Source: Acidobacterium sp. S8 (lineage in GTDB: Bacteria; Acidobacteriota; Terriglobia; Terriglobales; Acidobacteriaceae). From it: a DNA stretch of 64,000 nt. The stretch covers positions 50,104-114,103 of the forward strand of contig NZ_LMUM01000024.1 of assembly GCF_009765985.1 (NCBI RefSeq), given 5' to 3'. The notes under the pieces were generated by a model. It was given only the letters and a program-made list of their open reading frames with translations, was not told the DNA's origin and did no database searches. Positions 28,538 through 36,726 of the stretch are shown here, piece by piece. Numbering within the stretch: position 1 is the stretch's first letter; each line of letters opens with the position of its first letter. Both the position numbers and the translations under genes were made by a program.

Positions 28538-30721
28538 ATGAGAAGATTTATGAAGGTTCAATGCTCTCGAGCCATCCTGGCGCTTTTTGCGGCGAGCGTG
28601 ACTTTGCCGGCGATGGCGCAGGATTGGCGTTACCAGCCGCGCGAACAGCAGATTCCGCCTCCGGAATGCCTGTCGATGCACTTTCCCTGGGAGGGCGGCA
28701 ATATCCTCTGCACGGATAAGACGCATCAGGAGTGGCTGAAGGCGGTGACGGATTGGCGCACGGAGCGCAGGATCCGCGTGGGATACGATGGCGCACGCTA
28801 TGCGATGCCCGCCCTGCAGTGGACGCAGTCGAGCTTCATTCAGCCGCAGATGATGGTGCATGACCGCTACTTCTACGATCCGGTGGCGGGAAAGTATACG
28901 GTCGACCGCTATCTCGACGACCTCGAGAAGCGCTACGGCGGCATCGATGCGGTGCTGATCTGGGCGACCTATCCGAACATGGGCATCGATAACCGCAACC
29001 AGCAGGATATGGTGCGCTCGATGCCGGGCGGAGTTGAAGGAGTTCGGCAGATGGTTGCCGACTTCCATCGTCGTCGCGTGAAGGTATTGTTCCCGATCAT
29101 GATGTGGGACCAGGGTACGCGTGAGCCGGGCAAGGATTGGCCGACAGCGACTGCGGAGCTCATGAAGGAGATCGACGCCGACGGCATAAATGGCGATACG
29201 CAGGACGGCGTGCCGCTCGCGTTTTCGCTGGCCGCGGACAAGGTCGATCATCCGCTGGCCTTCGAGCCGGAAGACGGGCCCTCCGACGAAGCGCTGGCCT
29301 GGAATGTGCTGACCTGGGGACAGTACAAGTTCCAGTTCGCGCCTACGCTGGACAAGTATCGCTGGATGGAACCGCGGCATCAGGTGAATATCCAGGGGCG
29401 CTGGAATCGCGATAAGACCGATGACCTACAGTATGCCTTCTTCAACGGCGAAGGATGGGAGAGCTGGGAGAATGTGTGGGGCATCTGGAACGGAGTGACG
29501 CCTCGCGATGGCGAAGCTACGCGCCGCATGGCCACGATGGAGCGCGCCGTTGCTCCGTTCCTGATAAGCCCCGGGTGGGAGCCGTTCTATCCAACGCATA
29601 TGTACGGCATCTTCGCCAGCAGATGGCCGCATGAAAGCCAGACCATCTGGACGATCGTGAACCGCAACGAATACGACGTGCAGGGCCGGCAAATGACCGT
29701 CCCCATCGCGCAGGGTGTGCGCTATTTCGATCTTTATCACGGGGTCGAGCTCACTCCGCAGGTCGAGGGCGACAACGCCGTTCTTTCCTTCCCGATTGAG
29801 GCGCACGGCTTCGGCATGGTTCTGGCCACGCCGGGCGAACCGGATGCGGCGATGCAGCAGTTGATGGCGAAAATGAAGGCCATGACCAGCCAGCCTCTGT
29901 CCAGCTACTCACATGAGTGGAAGACCGTGACGCAGCAACAGGTCGAGATCGCAGCGACTCAGCCGGCGACGAGCGAACCGGAGGGCATGATCAAGATCGC
30001 GGGCGGCGAGTATGTCTTCCGCGTGCAGGGCATCGAGGTCGAAGGGTCGGATGACGTGGGCGTCGATGTGCAGTTTCCGTGGGAGGACACGCCGCGGCGC
30101 TTCCACGAGCATCGCATGGAGCTGAAGCCCTACTACATCGACAAGTATCCGGTGACGAACGCCGACTTCAAGAAGTTCATGGACGCGACGCACTATCGGC
30201 CCTCGGATGGTCTGAACTTTCTGAAGGACTGGACGAACGGGTCGTATCCGCAGGGTTGGGACAAGAAACCGGTGACGTGGGTCTCGGTCGAAGATGCCCG
30301 CGCCTATGCTAAATGGGCAGGCAAGCGGCTGCCGCATGAATGGGAGTGGCAATTTGCTGCGCAGGGCAGCGACGGCCGGGTCTATCCATGGGGCAGCGCC
30401 TGGGATGCGAGGGCGGTTCCCGCTCCTGACCAGAGCCGTACGATGCGCGGCCCGGACAATGTGGATGCCCATCCCACCGGAGCGAGCCCGTCCGGCGTAA
30501 TGGACCTGGTCGGCAACGTATGGCAGTGGACGGATGAATACGTCGACGAGCGCACGCGCAGCGGCATTCTGCGCGGCGGCAGCTACTACCAGCCGCAGGG
30601 CTCGATCTGGTACTTCCCGCAGGCCTACAGGAACGACAACCATGGCAAGCTGTTGATGATGTCGCCGAGCTACGACCGCTCGGGCGCGCTGGGCTTCCGC
30701 TGCGTGAAGGATGCTCAGTAG
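28538..30721 (+). CDS. Secreted two-domain protein: glycosidase-like domain + FGE/SUMF1-fold domain
   Basis: Signal peptide (AILALFAASVTLPAMAQ) from ATG 28538. Residues of about 30-460 look like a TIM-barrel glycosidase: IDAVLIWATYPNMG, RRVKVLFPIMMWDQGTREPG, EIDADGINGDTQDGVPLAF, PTHMYGIFASRWPH, followed by a beta-rich end. Residues of about 480-727 form a formylglycine-generating-enzyme (FGE)/SUMF1-like domain: KPYYIDKYPVTNADFKKFMD, RLPHEWEWQFAAQG, YPWGSAWDAR, DLVGNVWQWTDEY, LRGGSYYQPQGS, LGFRCVKD. The cysteine pair of true FGE near RGGSW is absent here, so sulfatase activation is unlikely; a glycan-binding role is more plausible. It is the last gene of the LacI-regulated operon, 48 bases after ribokinase. 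Confidence 0.8.
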   Translation: MRRFMKVQCSRAILALFAASVTLPAMAQDWRYQPREQQIPPPECLSMHFPWEGGNILCTDKTHQEWLKAVTDWRTERRIRVGYDGARYAMPALQWTQSSFIQPQMMVHDRYFYDPVAGKYTVDRYLDDLEKRYGGIDAVLIWATYPNMGIDNRNQQDMVRSMPGGVEGVRQMVADFHRRRVKVLFPIMMWDQGTREPGKDWPTATAELMKEIDADGINGDTQDGVPLAFSLAADKVDHPLAFEPEDGPSDEALAWNVLTWGQYKFQFAPTLDKYRWMEPRHQVNIQGRWNRDKTDDLQYAFFNGEGWESWENVWGIWNGVTPRDGEATRRMATMERAVAPFLISPGWEPFYPTHMYGIFASRWPHESQTIWTIVNRNEYDVQGRQMTVPIAQGVRYFDLYHGVELTPQVEGDNAVLSFPIEAHGFGMVLATPGEPDAAMQQLMAKMKAMTSQPLSSYSHEWKTVTQQQVEIAATQPATSEPEGMIKIAGGEYVFRVQGIEVEGSDDVGVDVQFPWEDTPRRFHEHRMELKPYYIDKYPVTNADFKKFMDATHYRPSDGLNFLKDWTNGSYPQGWDKKPVTWVSVEDARAYAKWAGKRLPHEWEWQFAAQGSDGRVYPWGSAWDARAVPAPDQSRTMRGPDNVDAHPTGASPSGVMDLVGNVWQWTDEYVDERTRSGILRGGSYYQPQGSIWYFPQAYRNDNHGKLLMMSPSYDRSGALGFRCVKDAQ

Positions 30722-30751
30722 GTCAGTAACGCCGAGTAGCTGAAGTATACC

Positions 30752-30779
30752 GGGCAGCTCAGGGGACACTGAGTTGCCC
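30752..30779 (+). terminator. Hairpin after the transporter-kinase operon
   Basis: GGGCAGCTCAG (30752-30762) pairs with CTGAGTTGCCC (30769-30779) over 11 bases with one G-T pair and a 6-base loop, 31 bases past the stop codon. No T-run follows. Confidence 0.55.
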
Positions 30780-31128
30780 AGCCCGTCGGATCCGCACCAC
30801 TGGATTTTGGACACCGCTGGCCTGGCCCTCTATTTCCGACAGGATTCAATCAGCTGCCACGCCTGCGGGGAATTCAAGGTCGAGCTTTCCTGGAAAGAAG
30901 TAAGGCCGATGCTTCGGGCGGGTTTTCGGATCTGAGCAAATTTAGCTTTGCCTCGTGTCTCATCATAATTATTGCTCCAGCAATATCTGCAGGGAAACCG
31001 GTCCGTTTGGCTGGTACGGATTTCAACTGTTGCGTTCAGGCCGATTCGCTCATTGAGCAGTGGTGCGCCGCTTCTGGCACTGTTGCGCGTTCATGTGTTC
31101 CTGGACACATGAGAAGAATACATTCTTC
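30780..31128. other. Intergenic region, possible tiny CxxC frame
   Basis: The stretch between the operon hairpin and the AbiE genes holds no recognised gene. A 53-codon frame, TTG 30774 to TGA 30933, contains DSISCHACGEFKVELSWKE, a CxxC knuckle-like piece, but its start lies in the hairpin arm and codon evidence is weak. The rest is featureless. Confidence 0.3.
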
Positions 31129-32109
31129 TCATAACTGGAAATCACCCGTAGCGGAGGGTACGCCGCGCCAGCGGCTCGATGTGAAGCTGGGATTAGCTCT
31201 CGGACTCGTGCCAGCCCTGAGTCGGTGTCCACACTTGAGCGGCATCGGTTTCGGATGAAAGACACGGCACAAGGAAAGCACGAAGGACGGCCCCACTTCG
31301 GCTAGAGTAAGGGCTTTATCACCAGCATTCAGGCGTCCCGAAAAAGCTTTCCATAGCTGCATCTTCTGGCTATCGGTCAAGAACTCGTGGGTCAGCGCGA
31401 AGGGGACGCCATCAGGCATCGCCGAACCGCGCCGCTGGAAGGACAAAGCGATTGCATTATGCAAGGATTCCAACCTGAATGTCCAAGTGTTCGCCATGAA
31501 CCAGATGTCGTAAAAATCCTTCATTCGGCTGTTGCGGATGTCGAGTCGAACCATCGCGTGCAACTTTTCCGCAATCGACGCCTCACGTGGATAGGCTCGA
31601 ATGATCGGCGCTGACATTGGCAGGAGTACAGGAAACGTCGCCAGCTCAGGCTCCGGGAAAACCGCATCGCCAAACCCGATATCGACCTGCAAAGTGATCT
31701 GCGCCCCAGCGAGTTCAGCGCGGAACCTGATGTGAACACCGTTGTACTCGTCACCCTCTTTGATGGTCGTCCCTTCGACAGATTGGCTATCAAAGACAAT
31801 GCCGTCGTTCTCCTTGATTTCACAGATGTCACGAAAGACCTGTTCTACGTCAGCGATGGCAGAGGAACCCCAGCCAAGCAAATCCAAGTCCTTCGTTGGT
31901 CGATGGGTTTCCCCGGTCCACAGCGTAAGGAGCGTTGCCCCTTTAAGCACAAGGCGGTCTCTGTATGTCGAAATCCCCAGCCGATACAGGAATCGTTCAA
32001 TGGCGAACCTGCCGAGCACTCTCTGATAATCTTCGCCCTTCTCGCGGGAGAGCGAGAGGAGCTTGCCTCGGATGGATGCCGCCGGATTCCTGTTGGGTTC
32101 TCGCGTCAT
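31129..32109 (-). CDS. AbiEii/AbiGii-type nucleotidyltransferase toxin
   Basis: ATG 32109 overlaps the antitoxin stop (ATGA); the upstream ATG 32151 would lie inside the antitoxin gene. Family features: RFAIERFLYRLG, LVLKGATLLTLW (nucleotide-binding loop), TKDLDLLGWG (DxD metal site), SIAEKLHAMVRLDIRNSRMK and DFYDIWFMANTW. AbiEii proteins are GTP-binding nucleotidyltransferases that arrest growth upon phage infection; they form type IV toxin-antitoxin systems with AbiEi. The last 50 residues (after LCRVFHP) are less family-like and Pro/Arg-rich, so the C-terminus may have been replaced. It lies beside a relaxase remnant and a tRNA-Leu scar, a typical island location. Confidence 0.87.
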   Translation of the reverse strand: MTREPNRNPAASIRGKLLSLSREKGEDYQRVLGRFAIERFLYRLGISTYRDRLVLKGATLLTLWTGETHRPTKDLDLLGWGSSAIADVEQVFRDICEIKENDGIVFDSQSVEGTTIKEGDEYNGVHIRFRAELAGAQITLQVDIGFGDAVFPEPELATFPVLLPMSAPIIRAYPREASIAEKLHAMVRLDIRNSRMKDFYDIWFMANTWTFRLESLHNAIALSFQRRGSAMPDGVPFALTHEFLTDSQKMQLWKAFSGRLNAGDKALTLAEVGPSFVLSLCRVFHPKPMPLKCGHRLRAGTSPRANPSFTSSRWRGVPSATGDFQL

Positions 32110-32702
32110 AGGGCCTCCATGTATGGGCGAATGACATTGCTGACGCGGCAAATCTTAGCGTAGCGGTAGATGTCATTAATGCTCGCCTTTCTCTGCGAAA
32201 GGCAATCTCTTAGAGCCTCGATTGCGATGTCGAGACCGATCTTGTTACGAAACTTAAAGCAGTCCGCGACGGTCTTTGCAGCGGAGTAAACACGGACGGA
32301 AACGCCCTCGACACGATGGGTCTCAATGCCTTCTGTGAGGGAGGGCCCGGATAGCCGAGCAATCCTGAGCGAAGGAGACTCCAGCGCGGGTGTTCTGGCT
32401 CCCTTCCCCAGGGCAATCCATATCGACGATGGGTTCTGAGTCGTGATCTCATGGAAGGCGAGCGCAGTCAGAAGGCAGAGAACAGCTCCCGGAACTCGCT
32501 TTGTCACCTCAGCATAGGAATGTCTCTCGGTAATAGCCGCGTCAGGTAGAGTGTAGACGCCGCGACCTGTACGGCTGAGTTTGCCTCGCCGGTACAGACG
32601 CAGGAGATATTCGCGCGGAATGCCAAGCGCTTCAAGATCGCGGGGTCTGACGATCCCGTGCTTGCCGACATACCGCATTGTTTTCATCATGTTGTTTGTC
32701 AT
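32106..32702 (-). CDS. AbiEi-type antitoxin
   Basis: An N-terminal winged helix (GIVRPRDLEALGIPREYLLR, LYRRGKLSRTGRGVYTLP) is followed by the AbiEi C-terminal domain (VLCLLTALAFHEITTQNPSS, IWIALGKGARTP, RVYSAAKTVADCFKFRNKIG, IAIEALRDCL). AbiEi neutralises AbiEii and represses its own promoter by binding inverted repeats. Here ACGTCAT/ATGACGT arms flank a TATAAT box just upstream (32719-32749), matching that mode of control. Toxin and antitoxin overlap by four bases and should be co-translated. Length (198 aa) is normal. Confidence 0.88.
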   Translation of the reverse strand: MTNNMMKTMRYVGKHGIVRPRDLEALGIPREYLLRLYRRGKLSRTGRGVYTLPDAAITERHSYAEVTKRVPGAVLCLLTALAFHEITTQNPSSIWIALGKGARTPALESPSLRIARLSGPSLTEGIETHRVEGVSVRVYSAAKTVADCFKFRNKIGLDIAIEALRDCLSQRKASINDIYRYAKICRVSNVIRPYMEAL

Positions 32703-32718
32703 CGCTTAGTGTCTCAAA

Positions 32719-32749
32719 ACGTCATTAGTTTGATTATAAAGGATGACGT
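32719..32749 (-). promoter_or_regulatory. AbiE promoter with inverted repeat operator
   Basis: ACGTCAT (32719-32725) and ATGACGT (32743-32749) are exact inverse arms separated by 17 bases. A TATAAT -10 box (minus strand, 32738-32733) lies between them, 30 bases before the antitoxin ATG. No good -35 box at 17 bases was found. Self-repression by AbiEi is known for the family; this site is the natural candidate. Confidence 0.6.
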
Positions 32750-32761
32750 ATTGCAACACTT

Positions 32762-33852
32762 CTAAAGGCTCAGTTCCAACGCTTCAACACGCCGCGCGAA
32801 CTCGGCGCGTATCTCTGGCAATCGAGCCTCGCCCATCGTGTGCTTAAGAGCGTCGCGCATCAAAGAACGCTCGTCGGTCACGGCCTCCCGCTCCATGCCG
32901 CGCTCTCGCGCGTAGCTCATACCGTTGGCTGCGGCAGTCAATGATCCTTCCGGGGCAAGCTCGACAGCGGGGCGCTGTGCTGCTGCAACGACAACCTGCT
33001 GCGGCTGATCTCCGTGTGCGGTAGCCATCGCCTGATGCTGTGCTCGTACCTCATCGTGCGAGAGGTTCTGTTTGTTGCCGCGCGTGTGATGCGCTGCTAT
33101 CTCCGCAGCTTCAGGGCCGGTGCGACCATGCTCCGCAAGATGATCTTTGATCTGCTGTCGCCGCGGACTCGATGCTTCCATGTACTCGCGCGAGTAGCCT
33201 TTGATCGCCGGCTGGCCGTGCTCCCCGCGCTCAATCTCGTAGCCCATTCCCTGCAAACGCGCCGCCAACTCCGACCGATAAACCGCTGTGGCGTACTGCT
33301 GCGTCTTGTATAGTTCCTGCGGCTGTAAGGCCCGCGTGTCGCCGTCCACCGTTTCTGTGATATTGAAGACGACCGCATGGGTATGAAGCTGCGGTGCAGC
33401 GTACCCTTCGACGGGTCGGCTGCTGTCATGCTCGAACTTAGCGACAACCCATGCACCTGTCGTCTGTGCTGGAATGTTGCCACCGATTCGTGCCTGAACA
33501 TATGTCTCCATCTCGTTGAGCGCAACCGTCACACTCTCCCGATGGGCTACTCTAATCCGGTCATCGCCTCCGACAAGCGCGGTTAGCGAGACGGACTTCG
33601 GCGCGCTGAACGTCGCATCCCAACCGGCACGATGCTCCATTGAACGCACCATATCCCCGCGCCCGTTCTCATATTCACGCGCCGTCTGGTGCCGAACAAG
33701 TTGCTCGCCGGTCACCGGATGCTGGCCTTCGGACAGTCGGGCGAATTGCTCCTCCTGAACCTCGCCGGTCAATCCGAAACGCGCGGCAAGCTGCCCTGCC
33801 ACTCACCACGCACACCCTTCGTGTAGTAGTTCGCCTTGGCGTTGGCGAACTT
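32762..33852 (-). pseudogene. MobF/TrwC-type conjugative relaxase, truncated
   Basis: The main frame (33802-32762) carries relaxase-domain signatures: GWDATFSAPKSVSLTALVGG, VTVALNEMETYVQARIGG, and the metal-binding histidines in APQLHTHAVVFNITE. The preceding stretch KFANAKANYYTKGVRGEWQG is in a different frame (33852 to about 33790), so a frameshift separates them, and the first about 20 residues are missing. The helicase half of TrwC (about 500 further residues) is absent: coding stops 17 residues after MGEARLPEIR. A relic of a conjugative or mobilisable element whose end is probably the tRNA-Leu scar next door. Confidence 0.82.
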
Positions 33853-33925
33853 CAGTTGGGCACACTTTAGGCACAGAGAAACGCATTCGAAAAACGCGTT
33901 TCCTTTCGTAAGTTGTTTATTCTTA

Positions 33926-33981
33926 TGGTGCCGGGAGGGGGGTCGAACCCCCACGAGGTTGCCCTCGGCGGATTTTGAGTT
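33926..33981 (-). other. 3' fragment of tRNA-Leu(CAA): probable attachment site
   Basis: On the minus strand: CTCAAAA anticodon loop (CAA) and 3' stem TCCGC, the long class II variable arm (CGAGGGCAACCTCG), T-arm GGGGG-TTCGACC-CCCCC, the acceptor 3' strand and ACCA. No 5' half or D-arm is found upstream (33982-34070). Such a half tRNA is the hallmark of a mobile element that integrated at the 3' end of a tRNA-Leu gene. The intact tRNA is not in the window. Confidence 0.8.
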
Positions 33982-34562
33982 TCCGGATATCCCTGTAAGT
34001 CTATGATAATCAATGAAATGATAGCGTAGTCGAGCGTAGCCCTAAGTAGCTGAGTGACCGTAGCTTAGAGCAATTTACGGCAACTGACACAAGCTGATGA
34101 GTGTACCGCTACTGTACCCGAAACGTAGCTAAACAAGTTTCTGTTTTCTCCGGTTTGCAGCTTCCCCGTGTTTTCGTCTCTTTCCCATTTCTTAATTACA
34201 CGGGCATTCTTCAAACGCTCGCTTTGACCTCACACCGATCGGTGAACGGGTCGACGGTGGCTTGCTGGCGCCTGCGGCGTTCTACCCGACCATGAGACGA
34301 GCGATGGCCATTGTTTCTGGGGTGGCGCTTCCTCTCATGTCCAGAAGACGGTTTCCACTCCTCTCGCTTCTACTGTGAGGGGGTTGATGACCGCGGCGAT
34401 CCCGTGGGGAACGAACACGCATCTTTCTCAAAGGCAATTCCGGCTCCAACGTTATACCGGATGCGAACTGGGCCTCTCCCCAGAGCTCCGTATCCCCACA
34501 AAAGAACGGCCCTCAATCCAATTACGGAATGAAGGCCAAAGAATGTCGCGATTTAATTCGAC
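33982..34562. other. Non-coding stretch beside tRNA-Leu scar
   Basis: No frame in these 580 bases resembles a known protein. Several short imperfect repeats rich in GTAGC/CTACG occur at 34026-34075, as expected in an attachment-site arm region, but no integrase gene is present. Confidence 0.5.
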
Positions 34563-35345
34563 CTAGTTGCGAACCGATTGCTGGCTGGCGACCTGAAGAT
34601 CGTTCGTGACCTTAAAGACTCCCGGAACACTGTTGGCACGAAGACCGGCGACATCCTTATCCGCCTCGCTGTCCACCACTCCGAATAGCGTAACGTTGCC
34701 GTTTTGAACAGAGATGCGGATTGGCTTCGCTGGATCCATAGCATATTTATTCAGCGATGGAAATCCATACACTGCATGTGCCGTGGCAACACGAACCCTG
34801 TCATCCATCCGCGAAAGGGGGTCAACCTCGATGTTGTCGATCACATCCTTTACGCCGGGCGTACTGCCTGTCTCGATAACGGCGGTCTGCTTGTCCATCG
34901 GACCATAAGCATGTCCCCCAAGGATCACGACACCATTTTGCACATTCACAGAGATTGCATTGAATGTGGTCGTCCCATAGCCGATACGGTCGTAGGTGAT
35001 TGCCTTCGCGAGCTTCTGCTGCAGGTCATGATCGGATACTTCCTTGCTGCCGACTTGAATCTCATTTTGCACCGCGGCGACGTTCTTCAGATGATGCGCC
35101 TTCTTGTCAGCGGCTGCTTTATCGTTATAGACCTTTACCGTGCCCGAAAGGGAAACGATCCCGTTTTGCACTGATCCATGTACATCGTTAAATTTCGAGC
35201 TGCTTAGGGATTTCGCCAGTTCAGCCTGAATCTGACTGTCATTGCCAGTCTGCTCAGCCACTGCGTGCGGCGCTGCCGGAAGGGCAGACATTGTCAAAAG
35301 CACTGCGGCCAGTGGCGATATCCATGCACGTTTTCTGCTATTCAT
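34563..35345 (-). CDS. Periplasmic protein with three BON domains
   Basis: Signal peptide (WISPLAAVLLTMSALPAAPH then AVA-E). Three BON domains follow at about residues 35-100, 105-175 and 185-255: each has the pattern VHGSVQNGIVSLSGTV, ISVNVQNGVVILGGHAYG, IRISVQNGNVTLFGVVDSEA. BON domains bind phospholipid surfaces and occur in envelope-stress proteins such as OsmY. A role in envelope protection is likely. It is monocistronic, with a 5' region lacking a clear strong promoter. Confidence 0.87.
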   Translation of the reverse strand: MNSRKRAWISPLAAVLLTMSALPAAPHAVAEQTGNDSQIQAELAKSLSSSKFNDVHGSVQNGIVSLSGTVKVYNDKAAADKKAHHLKNVAAVQNEIQVGSKEVSDHDLQQKLAKAITYDRIGYGTTTFNAISVNVQNGVVILGGHAYGPMDKQTAVIETGSTPGVKDVIDNIEVDPLSRMDDRVRVATAHAVYGFPSLNKYAMDPAKPIRISVQNGNVTLFGVVDSEADKDVAGLRANSVPGVFKVTNDLQVASQQSVRN

Positions 35346-35416
35346 TTCTGTTTGCTCCCATTCGTTTAAACACCGATATAGCGGGGAAGTTGCATGCAGG
35401 AAGCCCGCGGGTGTTT

Positions 35417-35608
35417 ATGAATCCAGATGAACTTGCGCATCATTTGGAGGTTCTAGCTAATCTCCTCTACCTCATCGAACATCAAGCAGATGATGCGGCA
35501 GCTGTGAGGAGATACACGAGAATAACGGAAAACTCGTCGGAAGTAATTTCCAATCATCTGCGCTTTGGCGGAGAACACGCGGATGGCGGGATGGCGGAAG
35601 ACCTGTAG
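35417..35608 (+). CDS. Small conserved-looking hypothetical protein
   Basis: ATG 35417 gives a 63-residue protein, MNPDELAHHLEVLANLLYLI..., predicted largely helical and acidic, with a second helix containing RRYTRITENSSEVISNHLRF. No ribosome site is obvious. The residue composition is protein-like and quite unlike antisense reading of a neighbour; I do not recognise a named family. Confidence 0.45.
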   Translation: MNPDELAHHLEVLANLLYLIEHQADDAAAVRRYTRITENSSEVISNHLRFGGEHADGGMAEDL

Positions 35609-35731
35609 TTTTCATCTGACATTGTTGTTGCAACCGAATTGTTTTTTGCGTCATCATGTAGTTGCTGCAGGGCGTCTGGCAAGAGGGAGAGAGATGCGCC
35701 CTGCAAATGATCTAACTAGGAAGAGAACACT

Positions 35732-35968
35732 ATGACCGCGACTGGGAGTAGCAGTGAATACGCTCATCGTGAAAAGGCAGACGGAAGTTTTGATTCAATC
35801 TGCTTGAGATGTTATAGGACAGCAAGCACCGCAACCAGCGAGGCTGCTTTAGCAAATGGGGAGCGGACGCACTTCTGTTCCGGGGACGAGCCCAGTCATC
35901 ACCCGCTGAACGACCGGAGGCAGCGTTCCGGCTCACAAGGCACTGACGAAAACAGAACCCCTCAATAG
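35732..35968 (+). CDS. Small Cys-rich protein, paralogue A
   Basis: ATG 35732 follows AGGAAGAGAACACT. The 78-residue product has AHREKADGSFDSICLRCYRT, then a conserved SEAALANGERTHFC. It aligns with the 65-residue protein at 37694 over AHR-ADG-FDSIC-CY-T-S-A-SE-L-GE-H-C: a CxxC knuckle plus a later HxC that could bind one zinc ion. The tail (about residues 52-78) is polar and unrelated. Function unknown; both copies flank a response regulator and a Crp-type gene. Confidence 0.6.
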   Translation: MTATGSSSEYAHREKADGSFDSICLRCYRTASTATSEAALANGERTHFCSGDEPSHHPLNDRRQRSGSQGTDENRTPQ

Positions 35969-36036
35969 CCGCAAACAAAGAGCAACGGTCGGCAATACGA
36001 AAGCCTCATCGAGTGGAGCCGCTCGAGGTATACCGG

Positions 36037-36495
36037 TTAGCCAAGCTCCGCGGGAATATGACCTGCCAATTCATCACTGACAAACCGCCTGCCCTGAAAG
36101 ATCACCTCCACGGCAGCTAGTAGATCGATTCGAGCCTTTGTTTTTGCTACGTAGCCCCGCGCGCCTAAGCGAAGAGCTTCTTGTACGACAGCACTAGAAG
36201 ATTCTTGACTCACGAAGAGTATTTGGGATTCAGGGGAGAGCTTGCGGATTCGTCGAGCCGCTTCGATTCCATTCAGCGTGGGCAACCCTACATCGAACAG
36301 AATCAAGTCGGGTTTAAGTTCTTCGGCTTTCTGAACCGCTTCTAGTCCGTCCGATGCCTCGCCGATGACCTGCAATTCCGTTCTCTTCCCCAACGTCGAG
36401 CAGACAAATCGGCGAAACGGTTCGTAATCCTCTACTACGAGCACACGGAATGGTGACACGCCTCGGCCGTCGTCAACGCAAGAAATGGTAGCCAT
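36037..36495 (-). CDS. Response regulator, receiver domain only
   Basis: ATG 36495 (MATISCVDDGRG) is preferred to the longer frame from 36690, whose 65 extra residues do not look like protein. The receiver domain is complete: acidic pair in VVEDYEPF, phosphoacceptor Asp in DLILFDVGLP, conserved Thr/Ser in LFVSQES and Lys in GYVAKTKA. Sequence is of the NarL/LuxR type (IEAARRIRKLSPESQILF), but it ends after the receiver with no helix-turn-helix. It probably acts as a phosphorelay intermediate or by protein contact. No histidine kinase is nearby. Divergent from the Crp-type gene. Confidence 0.82.
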   Translation of the reverse strand: MATISCVDDGRGVSPFRVLVVEDYEPFRRFVCSTLGKRTELQVIGEASDGLEAVQKAEELKPDLILFDVGLPTLNGIEAARRIRKLSPESQILFVSQESSSAVVQEALRLGARGYVAKTKARIDLLAAVEVIFQGRRFVSDELAGHIPAELG

Positions 36496-36726
36496 GTCTT
36501 TACCACCGAAGCAGATGGGCGGACTGCTTCTTGGAGCATTGATGCGAGAGCGTTCAAAGTGAGTTGTCTGCCCGCTCTTGGATCGAGATAGGTGCGGTTG
36601 CGCACATACGTTCTCACCTCCGAAGGCGTACAGTTGATACGTCTCGTCTAGCATCTTTCCGCCGTGCCTTCGGGCGTCGGTTCCCTGCAAAAATCAGACA
36701 GCGTTTTCGCTTGCAAAGGAGCCTTC

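Noticed and set aside
30774..30935. 53-codon CxxC frame as a gene
   Set aside because: Start lies in a terminator-like hairpin and the composition is ambiguous; kept only as a note.
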